From NCBI GenBank assembly GCA_030770545.1, contig CM061106.1, forward strand, positions 3,560,001 to 3,624,000: a stretch of DNA of 64,000 nucleotides, given 5' to 3'. The notes below the pieces were generated by a model, which saw nothing but the letters and a program-made list of their open reading frames with translations, did not search any database and was not told the DNA's origin. Below are positions 35,061 to 44,290 of the stretch, in pieces. The stretch is from Macropodus opercularis (lineage: Eukaryota > Chordata > Actinopteri > Anabantiformes > Osphronemidae). Both the position numbers and the translations under genes were made by a program. Position 1 is the first letter of the stretch. Each line of letters starts with the position of its first letter.

Positions 35061-35654
35061 ATGGAAAAATGGAAGACGATGGAGCAGTTGGTGGAAATGG
35101 AGGAGAAAGTAGATCTAGAGATGTGGAGAGCCAGTTGGAGATCGGAAGCCAAGAGGAGAAGGAGGTGGATGGACACACTGGAGGTGGTGGAGGAAGTGGA
35201 GGAGGAGGCGGAGGAGGAGGAGGAAGGTAGAAGGTGGTGGAGATGGAGAGAGTGGAGGAGCAGGTGGTTGAGGAGAATGACGGCGGAGGAGGAAGAAAAG
35301 GGAAAAATTAAGAAGGAGAAAAAGAAAATAAAGAAGGAGGCGGAGAAAGAGATCAAGAGAAGAGAACGTGAAGAGTTGGAAAGAAAGAAGGAGGTGAAAA
35401 AACTACAAAACAGGGAGGAAAAGGAGAAAAAAGAAAAAATAAAGAGAGAGAAAGAGGAGGAGAAATTTAAAATACAAATTAGAAATTGGATGGAAAAGGA
35501 AAAAATAAAAGAAAGAAAGTGGGAGGACAAAAAATATGAAAACTTAGATTGGGAGTGGGAATTAAAAAAAAGAAAAATATCCAAACCAATTAAAGTAGAA
35601 AGAATAAGAAAGGATAGAGTATTTGTGGGCATTAATGGGTACATGGTGGGGTGA
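35061..35654 (+). CDS. Hypothetical Lys/Glu/Arg/Trp-rich protein (right-arm copy)
   Basis: An open frame of 197 residues: MEKWKTMEQLVEMEEKVDLE near the start, RRWWRWREWRSRWLRRMTAE in the middle, and NLDWEWELKKRKISKPIKVE then VFVGINGYMVG at the end. It corresponds along its length to the left-arm frame at 399-1,085 but has one rather than two copies of the WMEKEKIKERKWE-type unit. It is predicted helical and very basic/acidic. No known family or signal is seen. The frame is followed at once by the GA tandem repeat. The low-complexity purine composition makes a chance open frame possible. Confidence 0.35.
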   Translation: MEKWKTMEQLVEMEEKVDLEMWRASWRSEAKRRRRWMDTLEVVEEVEEEAEEEEEGRRWWRWREWRSRWLRRMTAEEEEKGKIKKEKKKIKKEAEKEIKRREREELERKKEVKKLQNREEKEKKEKIKREKEEEKFKIQIRNWMEKEKIKERKWEDKKYENLDWEWELKKRKISKPIKVERIRKDRVFVGINGYMVG

Positions 35655-36154
35655 AAGAAGAAAGAGGAGGGAGGGGGAGGAGAAGGGGAAGGAGGAGGAG
35701 AGGAAAGAAAGAAAGGAAGAGGGAGGAAGAGGAGGGAGGAGGAGAGGAAAGAAAGAACAGGTGAGAGAGGAGGAGGAGGAGGAGATGAGGAGAGAGGAGG
35801 AGAGGAAAGAAAGAACAGGTGAGAGAGGAGGAAGAGGAAATGAGGAGAGAGGAGGAGAGGAAAGAAAAAAGGTGAGAGAGGAGGAGGAGAAGATGAGGAG
35901 GGAGGAGGAGAGGAAAGAAAAAAAAGGTGAGAGAGGGAGGAGGAGGAGATGAGGAGAGAGGAGGAGAGGAAAGAAAAAAAGGTGAGAGAGGAGGAGGAGG
36001 AGATGAGGAGGGAGGAGGAGAGGAAAGAAAAAAAAGGTGAGAGAGGGAGGAGGAGGAGATGAGGAGGGAGGAGGAGAGGAAAGAAAAAAAAGGTGAGAGA
36101 GGAGGAGGAGGAGAAAGAAAGAAAAAGGAGGAGGCACAAAAAGAGTGGAAAGAA
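35655..36154. repeat. Purine-rich tandem repeat
   Basis: GA-rich units of about 55-60 bp built on GAGGAGAGGAAAGAAAG and GGTGAGAGAGGAGGAGG, mirror of 1-398. Each unit contains a GGTGAGAG that looks like a splice donor, but no exon structure can be argued. Confidence 0.85.
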
Positions 36155-37330
36155 TAACCAGAGAGGGAGAAGGAGGAGCACAGGAGCAGCCTGACAGCCT
36201 GGGCCACTCAATGTCAAAGTAAGACACTAATGGTTCCTATTGTAAATGTTTGTGGCAGCCACCTGACGACAACGTGACCAGCGGTGACACGACAACCATG
36301 TGTGTGTGTGGTGTTAAGGTCAAGGAGGACGAGGAGGGTGTGTGTCTGTGTGGGAGGAGCATGTGTGTGTGTGTTAGTACCAACAAGCTACAACTGCGCT
36401 ATATGAGCGCACACTGAGTGTTTGACGCCAAGCTGCTGTTAGCAGCCGCAACGAACCACAGCTGGGACTGGAGGAGACAGGAGTCGGCCACCAATCGTAG
36501 GGTCGGGGGTTCGATTCACGGCTCCTCTGGACTCAAAGCTGTTCCCAGTGAATGAATGTGTCTAAAAGTGCTACGAGACAGGAAAAGACAACATTAACCT
36601 GTATTGATCCCACACTGGGGAAATGTCCACGTTAACGCAGTGTAGCGAGAACAAAAGACTAGAGGGTTTCATGTACCATTTAACAATGTAAAAGTAGAAA
36701 AGTATTGCGTCCGTAAGTCGACTCAGTGACCACCGCTACTGGCCGGGTTTGGAAGGCTGGTTCGCCCATGACGGGTAAGATCCCACCTCAAACCCCGGGA
36801 CGACCTAAGGCAGGCACAGTCACGATAACCTGGGAGGCTGTTTTCTCTGACGCGCCAGGCACATGCCCCCAAAACACGACAACACGGAGACGGTGGTGGG
36901 TAGGGCCGCCATCGTCTCTGTGCCAAGTGGTGTTCAAAGGAACGGGCAAAGGAACGTGTGAGGGAATCCAACAACAGCCTCTTAGCCGCTAGTGGTGCGT
37001 TAACATGGAAGGCTGGTTCGCCCATGACGGTAAGATCCCACCTCAAACCCCGGGACGACCTAAGGCACAGTCACGATTGTTTGAAGTCAGGACTTACGAG
37101 CCTCAGGAGACAGGAGTCGTCCACCAATCGTAGGGTCGGCGGTTCGATTCCCGGCTCCTCTGGATTTTGATTGACTGGATTGACTATGAGTCCACTCAGT
37201 GACCTCCAGGTTTGGAAGGCTGGTTCGCCCGTGACGGGTAAGATTCTTAAAACCCGGAGGCACAGTCACGATAACCTGTGAGGCCGTTGTGTCACACCAG
37301 GCACATGCCCCCCAGCCCAGCCTGCTCCCC
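36155..37330. repeat. Local repeats with B-box-like motif
   Basis: Two copies of CCACCAATCGTAGGGTCGG followed by a GGTTCGATTC-type motif lie at about 36,485-36,535 and 37,110-37,160. Three partial copies of GGAAGGCTGGTTCGCCC...GACGG followed by GTAAGA and CACAGTCACGAT lie at about 36,749-36,830, 37,010-37,078 and 37,213-37,280. The GGTTCGATTC motif resembles a tRNA B box, suggesting a SINE remnant, but no tRNA cloverleaf could be formed. Confidence 0.45.
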
Positions 37331-37479
37331 CAGCTTCCTCCATCAGAGTGACTGTGCTGCTGTGTTTGGTAGTTTGGTGTCATCAGGTGCTCGCTAACGT
37401 GTTGTCAGGCGTCTGCCTCGTGCATTTATAGAAGAAACCTTTAACTGGTATAAGGCTGCTCCTAAATGAATTGACTGAA

Positions 37480-37860
37480 CTCAAGTTCAGTGGTGACGTT
37501 TCTAGACTGGCTGCTACTGAGGAGCCTCACTGCTGCCTCACAGCAACAAGGAGCCGGGTTGGATTCCCGGGTGGCCCAGGTGCTTTTCTGTGAGGAGTTT
37601 GCATGTTCTCCTCGTGTCGGTTTCCTCCCACAGTCCAAAGACATGCAGTCAGTTAACTGGAGACTCTAAACTGAGTGACTGTTTGTTCCTCTCTGCCTGT
37701 ATGTGGTTCTGTGATGGACTGGCGACCTGTCCAGGCTAAACCCTGCTGCTCGCCCACATAGAAAGTTAGAAAGGTGCTTTATTCAAGCCACAGCACAGCG
37801 TCCAGCAGAAACCAGTGACAGCTGGGACAGGCTCCAGCAGCCGCCACCCTTAAAGCGGGT
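37480..37860. repeat. Dispersed fish repeat
   Basis: Contains GGAGTTTGCATGTTCTCCTC, TTTCCTCCCACAGTCCAAAG, GTGATGGACTGGCGACCTGT and GACAGCTGGGACAGGCTCCA in order, a very common teleost dispersed repeat. It is non-coding. Confidence 0.7.
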
Positions 37861-38324
37861 GAGCGGCTGAAGATGAGTGCCCCCTTCCTCCCTCCCTCCC
37901 TCCCTCCCGCCTCAGCACCCACTTCACTCTCCAGGTGAGTGACCTCTGCTGAGCCGTCCACCCCTTCAGGGAGGCGGCGGCTCATCGGGATGTTACCTGT
38001 GTTGTTCGAGCCACGGGAGTCACGGTGTGAACATAAAGGTGTCAAGGTTCCTGGGGTGAGTTGTACTGACTGTACCCTACATGAGTGGAGGCCAGGGGTG
38101 TCGTGGACCTCTCTGTTTGGTAGGTCTGCACGGTTTGGTCCAGAAGAGTCTGGTTGTTAGTGTAGAAGTTGTAGGTGGAAACTTAGGTAGTTCAAGTTGT
38201 TATTCAAGCCACGTTAGGGCGTCACTGAAGGTGACGTGTACATTCGTACTGAAATGTGGAGATTTGTCAATTTCCATGTTTGTATTTGTAGGTTTGATCA
38301 GTGTTAGGTTGTTTTATTATTAGC

Positions 38325-38630
38325 ATTTATTATGTTAATATCAGTGGCTTGTTTATTTTAGTGACTTGTTTATCTTAGTGGCTTGTTTATTTTAGTAAGT
38401 TGTTTATTTTAGTAGTTTTTAATTTTATTTTAATGAGTTGTTTACTTTAGTGGCTTGTTTATTTTAGTAGGTTGTTTATTTTTGTTGCTTGTTTATTTTA
38501 GTGACTTGTTTATTTGCGTAAGTTGTTATTTTAGTAGGTTGTTTATTTTAGTTGCTTGTTTATCTTAGTGACTTGTTTATTTTCGTAAGTTGTTATTTTA
38601 GTAGGTTGTTTATTTTAGTAGGTTGTGTTT
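38325..38630. repeat. AT-rich tandem repeat
   Basis: Imperfect units of GTTGTTTATTTTAGTAG and GCTTGTTTATTTTAGTGACT with a period of about 23-24 bp. No coding potential. Confidence 0.8.
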
Positions 38631-39713
38631 GTAGGCTGAGTTACCAAACAGAGCGGTCAAAGACTAATTTCCAAATTCATATCTACATTTTACTAAATCT
38701 AGGTGTTTAATTAATCACCTGCCAATTTCTAAATTTCCTTTTATTTTCTGGTATTTACATCTGGATCTGACACACAACGTAGAAGACAGCACCTTTGTTC
38801 AAACCCACACGTGTTTTAACTACAGTATCGTAGTAATACATCCACTAGACTGAAGTGAATAGAATATTAACACGTATCGTTCACATATAAATACTCATAA
38901 ATACTAATACAGTAACTGCATTCAGCCTGTGGCTTCACCAAACGTTAGCTGTGTTTGCTTGTGATGCTTTTCCAGGTTTGACCGTAACCTCTAGCAGTTG
39001 CTCCCTTTACATGTTTATTGTTTGAAGGTCTAACAAACCTGTCAGTCACATGTTCCAGCACTTTCACTCACATGAAACACGGGTGGGTTCTGACAGAACG
39101 TGCTCTCTTCTAAGTTCTGCATCAGACTCAGATGTAAATATCTGGAAGTATGATTAAAAGCAGAATCGTGACCTGGTAGTTGTGAATGGGCTCCATTGGT
39201 TAATGAGGTAATGAACTGAGTTGGATAAAGGAATTAGCTTCGCTGTTTCGGCGGCCGGCCACCTGCAGTGCAGTCCTTACATTCTGCCTGGGCTACAGAA
39301 CACCTGTTCACACCTGACTCAAAAATCAAATGTCACCACGAGGCACCTGAAAACCTCAGACGGAGGTCAGGGTTCGGCCTTTGGGTTGCGTCACTGGGCG
39401 CAACCACGCTCGCATGGCCACACCAGTGAAAAGGGGGTCTGGGCCGTCAGCTTAGCGCCACCCGGCGGTCGTTGGGAACCGCCTCCGGGAGAGGCCATGG
39501 AGGAGGACTGTTGGTCGGCCTCCAGAAAACAGACGCCGGGACGGAGACGCTCAGGGGTGGAGTCACTGAATTACATTTTTTGGTTAAATACTGATCAATA
39601 GTTTGACACAAGTCATAAACAGTAACTTCACTTTATGACAACCCATGATTTCATTTGACAAAAAGATTTACGGTTGCTCCAAAGTGTAAAGCTTAGTTGG
39701 GAGCAAGTCATTT
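38631..39713. other. Intergenic region
   Basis: No gene recognised. A GC-rich segment at 39,360-39,560 (containing GCCACCCGGCGGTCGTTGGG) could be part of an unidentified retroelement. It ends with the target sequence CATTT of the LTR element. Confidence 0.35.
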
Positions 39714-40188
39714 TGTCACGCTCCACTGGTGCCGGGTGAGGGAGAGCACCAGCAGTGGGAATGAATCGAGCAGAAACACGGCTCAAATTAACAGTTTATT
39801 TTAATTAACTTAAAAACTGAGTCTCCTCAAAACATGCAACAGAAACCAAAAACTCAAAAGCACTAAATGAGGATCCTCTTGGCACTGGCGAGGAAAACCT
39901 GGCGTAGTGAGTCTGACGAGGCGAGCCTGTCGTGATAACCCGGCGGGGTAAACTTGGCGTGGATAGACCTGGCGTGGATAGACCTGGCGTGACGATCTCG
40001 GCGTGGCGATCGAAAGCACGGTCCAACTGGGATAATGATCCGACACTGATGTGTCGGAAAACGGAGCTTATGTGCGGTGTGGGTGTTGAGTAAAGTCCAG
40101 GTGAAGCCGATCAGTAATCAGATGAGGTTGGTGAGTGTGGCGAGAGCACGTCCGGCAGAGCCCTCCACAATAAAGGTCCGATCGGCAG

Positions 40189-43100
40189 CTATGCCGATCG
40201 TGACAGAGCCCCCCCCTCAAGGGCCGGATTCCAGACGGCCCAACGCTGTCGAACCCACACAAGGTCGGGCGGGAGGAGGGGGACCAGGAGGAGGGACCCA
40301 ACAACACGGTCCTTCCCCCATTGGGTTGCCGGAGCCAGAGACAGAAGACGGGCGGCCCCTCCTGGAGTCGCCGAATCAGGGACAGAAGCCGGACCCCTCC
40401 CGGGGTCGCCGGAACCAGGAACAGAAAGCGGACCCCTCCCGGGGTCGCCGGAACCAGGAACAGAAAGCGGACCCCTCCCGGGGTCGCCGGAAACAGGAAC
40501 AGAAAGCGACCCCTCCCGGGGTCGCCGGAAACAGGAGCAGAAAGCGGACCCCTCCTGGGGTCGCCGGAACCAGAAGGCGGACGAGCCCCTCCTGGGGTCG
40601 TCAGAGCCGGGAACGAGAAGGCGGACGAGCCCCTCCTGGGGTCGCCCGAGCCGGGAACGAGAAGGCGGACGAGCCCCTCCTGGGGTCGCCCGAGCCGGGA
40701 ACGAGAAGGCGGACGAGCCCCTCCTGGGGTCGCCCGAGCCGGGAACGAGAAGGCGGACGAGCCCCTCCTGGGGTCGCCCGAGCCGGGAACGAGAAGGCGG
40801 ACGAGCCCCTCCTGGGGTCGCCCGAGCCGGGAACGAGAAGGCGGACGAGCCCCTCCTGGGGTCGCCAGAGCCGGGAACGAGAAGGCGGACCCCTCCTGGG
40901 GTCGCCAGAGCCGGAAACGAGAAGGCGGACCCCTCCTGGGGTCGCCAGAGCCGGAAACGAGAAGGCGGACCCCTCCTGGGGTCGCCAGAGCCGGGAACGA
41001 GAAGGCGGACCCCTCCTGGGGTCGCCAGAGCCGGAAACGAGAAGGCGGACCCCTCCTGGGGTCGCCAGAGCCGGGAACGAGAAGGCGGACCCCTCCTGGG
41101 GTCGCCAGAGCCGGAAACGAGAAGGCGGACCCCTCCTGGGGTCGCCAGAGCCGGAAACGAGAAGGCGGACCCCTCCTGGGGTCGCCAGAGCCGGAAACGA
41201 GAAGGCGGACCCCTCCTGGGGTCGCCAGAACCGGAAACGAGAAGGCGGGCCCCCCCTGGGGTCGCCAGAGCCGGAAACGAGAAGGCGGACCCCTCCTGGG
41301 GTCGCCAGAGCCGGAAACAAGAAGGCGGGCCCCTCCTGGGGTCGCCAGAGCCGGGAACGAGAAGGCGGACCCCTCCTGGGGTCGCCAGAGCCGGGAACGA
41401 GAAGGCGGACCCCTCCTGGGGTCGCCAGAGCCGGGAACGGAAACAGGAACCTGTGTGGACCCTCCAGGCCGCACAACACCAGCACACCTGGAACATGGCG
41501 AGGACAAAACATGGTCGGGAAAAGCTTGAAGCAGACTGGTTGTGGTGTGGGGGTCTGGGTGGTCGACATCGGCGGTGGTGGCGACGGCGGCGTAGAACCC
41601 TGGGCGACCGCCGTCGATTGTTGCTATGGCGTGGCGGCCTGGGCGGCCGGCGCCTGTGGTTGCCGTGGCGTGACGGTCTGGGCGGCCGGCGCCTGTGGTT
41701 GCCGTGGCGTGACGGTCTGGGCGGCCGGCGCCTGTGGTTGCCGTGGCGTGACGGTCTGGGCGGCCGGCGCCTGTGGTTGCCGTGGCGTGACGGTCTGGGC
41801 GGCCGGCGCCTGTGGTTGCCGTGGCGTGACGGTCTGGGCGGCCGGCGCCTGTGGCTGCTGAGAGACTCTCCTGGGTTGCTGGAAACAGCCGTGGACGGAA
41901 CGGCCTCCCCTGGGCCAGTGGAGACGGGCGTGGACGTTGCAATGTCAGAGTGGCGTGGAGCAACGTGGTCAGAGTCAGCGTGGCGTGGAGCAACGTGGTC
42001 AGAGTCAGCGTGGCGTGGAGCAACGTGGTCAGAGTCAGCGTGGCGTGGAGCAACGTGGTCCGAGACAACATGGCGTGGGGGCATTGGAACCTCTCCTCGG
42101 TCGTCGGCGGTGAGCATGGCGAGAGCGTCCTCCATCTTGAGCCACTGTAGGGGCCTGGGGAAGCAGACGTCGCTCCAAGCTAGCCTCCACACATTTACTA
42201 CCTCCCTCCTCTCCCTCCGGCGAGAGTTAGTGACGACCCGGGAAAACATGGAACCAGGGGGCAGTCCAGGTGTGGTCCAGCATGGAGTGGCCTGGCCTGG
42301 GGCTGGGTGAAAGGGAGCGTGAGCGACAGGCTCGGCGTGGCTTGGAGCATGAGAAGAGGGTTCAGGGTGGCGTGGAACAGCATGAGAAGCAGGCTCTGGG
42401 TGACGTGGAACATGAGAAGCAGGCTCTGGGTGTCGTGGAACATGAGAAGCAGGCTCTGGGTGTCGTGGAACATGAGAAGCAGGCTCTGGGTGTCGTGGAA
42501 CATGAGAAGCAGGCTCTGGGTGTCGTGGAACATGAGAAGCAGGCTCTGGGTGTCGTGGAACATGAGAAGCAGGCTCTGGGTGTCGTGGAACATGAGAAGC
42601 AGGCTGTGGGAGACGTGGAGCAGGGCCCGCAGGCTGTGGGAGACGTGGAGCAGGAGCTGCAGGCGCTGTGTGGCGTGGAGCCGCATGGCCTTGGCGTGGG
42701 GTGACGCACACTGGTGTCGAGAAAAGGGGGTCCCCCTGGTGCTTCAACTCCTTCCAAATGTCACGAGCCTCCGAGGGAGAGAGGCGAGGAGCGAGCTCTG
42801 GTGCAAGGGCAGGCTCGAACCTCATGAGACCAGAGGAAAGAGCTGTGGTACCGGAAGTCGTACTCAGCTTGGAGGCAGGCTGAGAGCCGGGCTTGGAGGC
42901 AGGCTGAGAGCCGGGCTTGGAGGCAGGCTGAGAGCCGGGCTTGGAGGCAGGCTGAGAGCCGGGCTTGGAGGCAGGCTGAGAGCCGGGCTTGGAGGCAGGC
43001 TGAGAGCCGGGCTTGGAGGCAGGCTGAGAGCCGGGCTTGGAGGCAGGCTGAGAGCCGGGCTTGGAGGCAGGCTGAGAGCCGGGCTTGGAGGCAGGCTGTG

Positions 43101-43866
43101 AGCCGGGCTTGGAGGCAGGCTGTGAGCCGGGCTTGGAGGCAGGCTGTGAGCCGGGCTTGGAGGCAGGCTGTGAGCCGGGCTTGGAGGCAGGCTGTGAGCC
43201 GGGCTTGGAGGCAGGCTGTGAGCCGGGCTTGGAGGCAGGCTGTGAGCCGGGCTTGGAGGCCGGCTGTGGACGAGGCGTGGGCTCCGGCTGTGGACGAGGC
43301 GTGGGTTCCGGCTGTGGACGAGGCGTGGGTTCCGGCTGTGGACGAGGCGTGGGTTCCGGCTGTGGACGAGGCGTGGGTTCCGGCTGTGGACGAGGCGTGG
43401 GTTCCGGCTGTGGACGAGGCGTGGGCTCCGGCTGTGGACGAGGCGTGGGTTCCGGCTGTGGACGAGGCGTGGGTTCTGGCTGTGGACGAGGCGTGGGCTC
43501 TGGCTGTGGACGAGGCGTGGGTTCTGGCTGTGGACGAGGCGTAGGTTCTGGCTGTGGACGAGGCGTGGGCTCTGGCTGTGGGGTATACCTCTCCCGCACC
43601 ATAGCCTGGGTGGCAAGGAGTCCAGGAAATCCCTTATGGTCCTCCACCCAGGGGCAGGCGGAGTAGACCTTAGTGATCCAGTCGAGGATGGAGATGCGGG
43701 CTTGGATGTCTGGGTTATCGGGGATTGTGCCGAGGAGTCTGTAGATGGACCTAATGAGCCGGTCTGCGGGATCCTTGTCTGGTCGGATCATTCTGTCACG
43801 CTCCACTGGTGCCGGGTGAGGGAGAGCACCAGCAGTGGGAATGAATCGAGCAGAAACACGGCTCAA
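40189..43866 (-). CDS. Repeat-built ORF of the LTR element, unknown function
   Basis: One frame of 1,225 codons crosses the whole interior. It opens inside the 5' LTR at 43,866 (or at ATG 43,791, two bases inside the interior) and stops inside the 3' LTR. The N-terminal ~70 residues from MIRPDKDPADRLIRSIYRLL look globular. Arrays follow: PQPEPTPR (8 aa, ~13 copies), QPASKPGS (8 aa, ~17), PRHPEPASHV (10 aa, ~8), HADSDHVAPR (10 aa, ~4), PPRPSRHGNHRRR (13 aa, ~6), then a Gly/Pro/Arg region made by a 40-nt repeat. Non-repeat islands include SPSEARDIWKELKHQGDP and NVWRLAWSDVCFPRPLQWLK. It is basic and proline-rich, which could suit nucleic-acid binding like a gag, but no zinc knuckle is present and the role is unknown. 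Confidence 0.55.
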   Translation of the reverse strand: MSRVSARFIPTAGALPHPAPVERDRMIRPDKDPADRLIRSIYRLLGTIPDNPDIQARISILDWITKVYSACPWVEDHKGFPGLLATQAMVRERYTPQPEPTPRPQPEPTPRPQPEPTPRPQPEPTPRPQPEPTPRPQPEPTPRPQPEPTPRPQPEPTPRPQPEPTPRPQPEPTPRPQPEPTPRPQPEPTPRPQPEPTPRPQPASKPGSQPASKPGSQPASKPGSQPASKPGSQPASKPGSQPASKPGSQPASKPGSQPASKPGSQPASKPGSQPASKPGSQPASKPGSQPASKPGSQPASKPGSQPASKPGSQPASKPGSQPASKPGSQPASKLSTTSGTTALSSGLMRFEPALAPELAPRLSPSEARDIWKELKHQGDPLFSTPVCVTPRQGHAAPRHTAPAAPAPRLPQPAGPAPRLPQPASHVPRHPEPASHVPRHPEPASHVPRHPEPASHVPRHPEPASHVPRHPEPASHVPRHPEPASHVPRHPEPASHAVPRHPEPSSHAPSHAEPVAHAPFHPAPGQATPCWTTPGLPPGSMFSRVVTNSRRRERREVVNVWRLAWSDVCFPRPLQWLKMEDALAMLTADDRGEVPMPPRHVVSDHVAPRHADSDHVAPRHADSDHVAPRHADSDHVAPRHSDIATSTPVSTGPGEAVPSTAVSSNPGESLSSHRRRPPRPSRHGNHRRRPPRPSRHGNHRRRPPRPSRHGNHRRRPPRPSRHGNHRRRPPRPSRHGNHRRRPPRPPRHSNNRRRSPRVLRRRRHHRRCRPPRPPHHNQSASSFSRPCFVLAMFQVCWCCAAWRVHTGSCFRSRLWRPQEGSAFSFPALATPGGVRLLVPGSGDPRRGPPSCFRLWRPQEGSAFSFPALATPGGARLLVSGSGDPRRGPPSRFRLWRPQEGSAFSFPALATPGGVRLLVSGSGDPRRGPPSRSRLWRPQEGSAFSFPALATPGGVRLLVPGSGDPRRGPPSRFRLWRPQEGSAFSFPALATPGGVRLLVPGSGDPRRGSSAFSFPARATPGGARPPSRSRLGRPQEGLVRLLVPGSGDPRRGSSAFSFPARATPGGARPPSRSRLGRPQEGLVRLLVPGSDDPRRGSSAFWFRRPQEGSAFCSCFRRPREGSLSVPVSGDPGRGPLSVPGSGDPGRGPLSVPGSGDPGRGPASVPDSATPGGAARLLSLAPATQWGKDRVVGSLLLVPLLPPDLVWVRQRWAVWNPALEGGALSRSA
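40380..41450. repeat. 39/44/40-nt coding minisatellite
   Basis: On the plus strand the units read GAAGGCGGACCCCTCCTGGG then GTCGCCAGAGCCGGAAACGA. The first part (about 40,390-40,560) has a 39-nt period. The next (40,617-40,880) has a 44-nt period with an added GAGC, and the rest (about 40,880-41,440) has a 40-nt period. Because 40 and 44 are not multiples of three, successive copies are read in rotating frames, and all three minus-strand frames are open across the array. Confidence 0.9.
41640..41860. repeat. 39-nt coding minisatellite
   Basis: About six copies of GCGGCCGGCGCCTGTGGTTG followed by CCGTGGCGTGACGGTCTGG. It encodes the 13-residue PPRPSRHGNHRRR unit on the minus strand. Confidence 0.9.
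41950..42660. repeat. 30-nt coding minisatellites
   Basis: Two 30-nt arrays: GTGGCGTGGAGCAACGTGG plus TCAGAGTCAGC at about 41,950-42,065 (HADSDHVAPR on the minus strand), and GTGGAACATGAGAAGCAGGC plus TCTGGGTGTC at about 42,395-42,615 (PRHPEPASHV). Confidence 0.9.
42870..43580. repeat. 24-nt coding minisatellites
   Basis: Two adjoining 24-nt arrays: TTGGAGGCAGGCTGAGAGCC plus GGGC (about 42,870-43,265; QPASKPGS units), and TGTGGACGAGGCGTGGGTTC plus CGGC (about 43,265-43,580; PQPEPTPR units). Within the first array the left half carries GAGAGCC and the right half TGTGAGCC, showing block-wise expansion. Confidence 0.9.
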
Positions 43867-44290
43867 ATTAACAGTTTATTTTAATTAACTTAAAAACTGA
43901 GTCTCCTCAAAACATGCAACAGAAACCAAAAACTCAAAAGCACTAAATGAGGATCCTCTTGGCACTGGCGAGGAAAACCTGGCGTAGTGAGTCTGACGAG
44001 GCGAGCCTGTCGTGATAACCCGGCGGGGTAAACTTGGCGTGGATAGACCTGGCGTGGATAGACCTGGCGTGACGATCTCGGCGTGGCGATCGAAAGCACG
44101 GTCCAACTGGGATAATGATCCGACACTGATGTGTCGGAAAACGGAGCTTATGTGCGGTGTGGGTGTTGAGTAAAGTCCAGGTGAAGCCGATCAGTAATCA
44201 GATGAGGTTGGTGAGTGTGGCGAGAGCACGTCCGGCAGAGCCCTCCACAATAAAGGTCCGATAGGCAGCTATGCCGATCGTGACACATTT

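Larger units (their letters stand above)
27671..36154. repeat. Right arm of giant inverted repeat
   Basis: Reverse complement of the left arm, 8,484 bp, beginning at TTAAAGAAACAGCAATAATA, which mirrors the left arm end near 11,797. All eight USP exons have identical lengths to the left copy except exon 1. Differences are mainly point changes, plus loss of one Tc1 end, a 19-bp insertion at about 30,878-30,897, and fewer ~611-bp units. The outer GA-rich part is more diverged than the inner part. Confidence 0.9.
39714..44285 (-). mobile_element. Young non-autonomous LTR retroelement
   Basis: Two direct repeats of 492 bp, 39,714-40,205 and 43,794-44,285, begin TGTCACGCTCC and end GATCGTGACA, with inverted TGTCACG/CGTGACA termini. 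By eye they differ at one base (GATCGG against GATAGG near the end). The 5-bp sequence CATTT flanks both sides (39,709-39,713 and 44,286-44,290), a target-site duplication. On the minus strand the run TTGAGGGGGGGGCTC stands directly before the downstream LTR, a polypurine tract. This fixes the element as minus-strand, with the 5' LTR at 43,794-44,285. No TGG-type primer site was seen just inside the 5' LTR. No protease, RT, RNase H or integrase motif occurs in the 3.6-kb interior, so it must use proteins of another element. Confidence 0.92.

Noticed and set aside
36490..37160. Possible tRNA gene at the GGTTCGATTC motifs
   Set aside because: No acceptor stem, anticodon arm or A box could be paired at the right distance.
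40077..41861. Plus-strand long frames across the LTR element interior
   Set aside because: They lie opposite to the direction fixed by LTRs and polypurine tract, and reflect GC-rich stop-poor repeats.
42870..43580. Regular short repeats resembling a CRISPR array
   Set aside because: The units are contiguous with no unique spacers, lie in a eukaryotic LTR element and are coding minisatellites.
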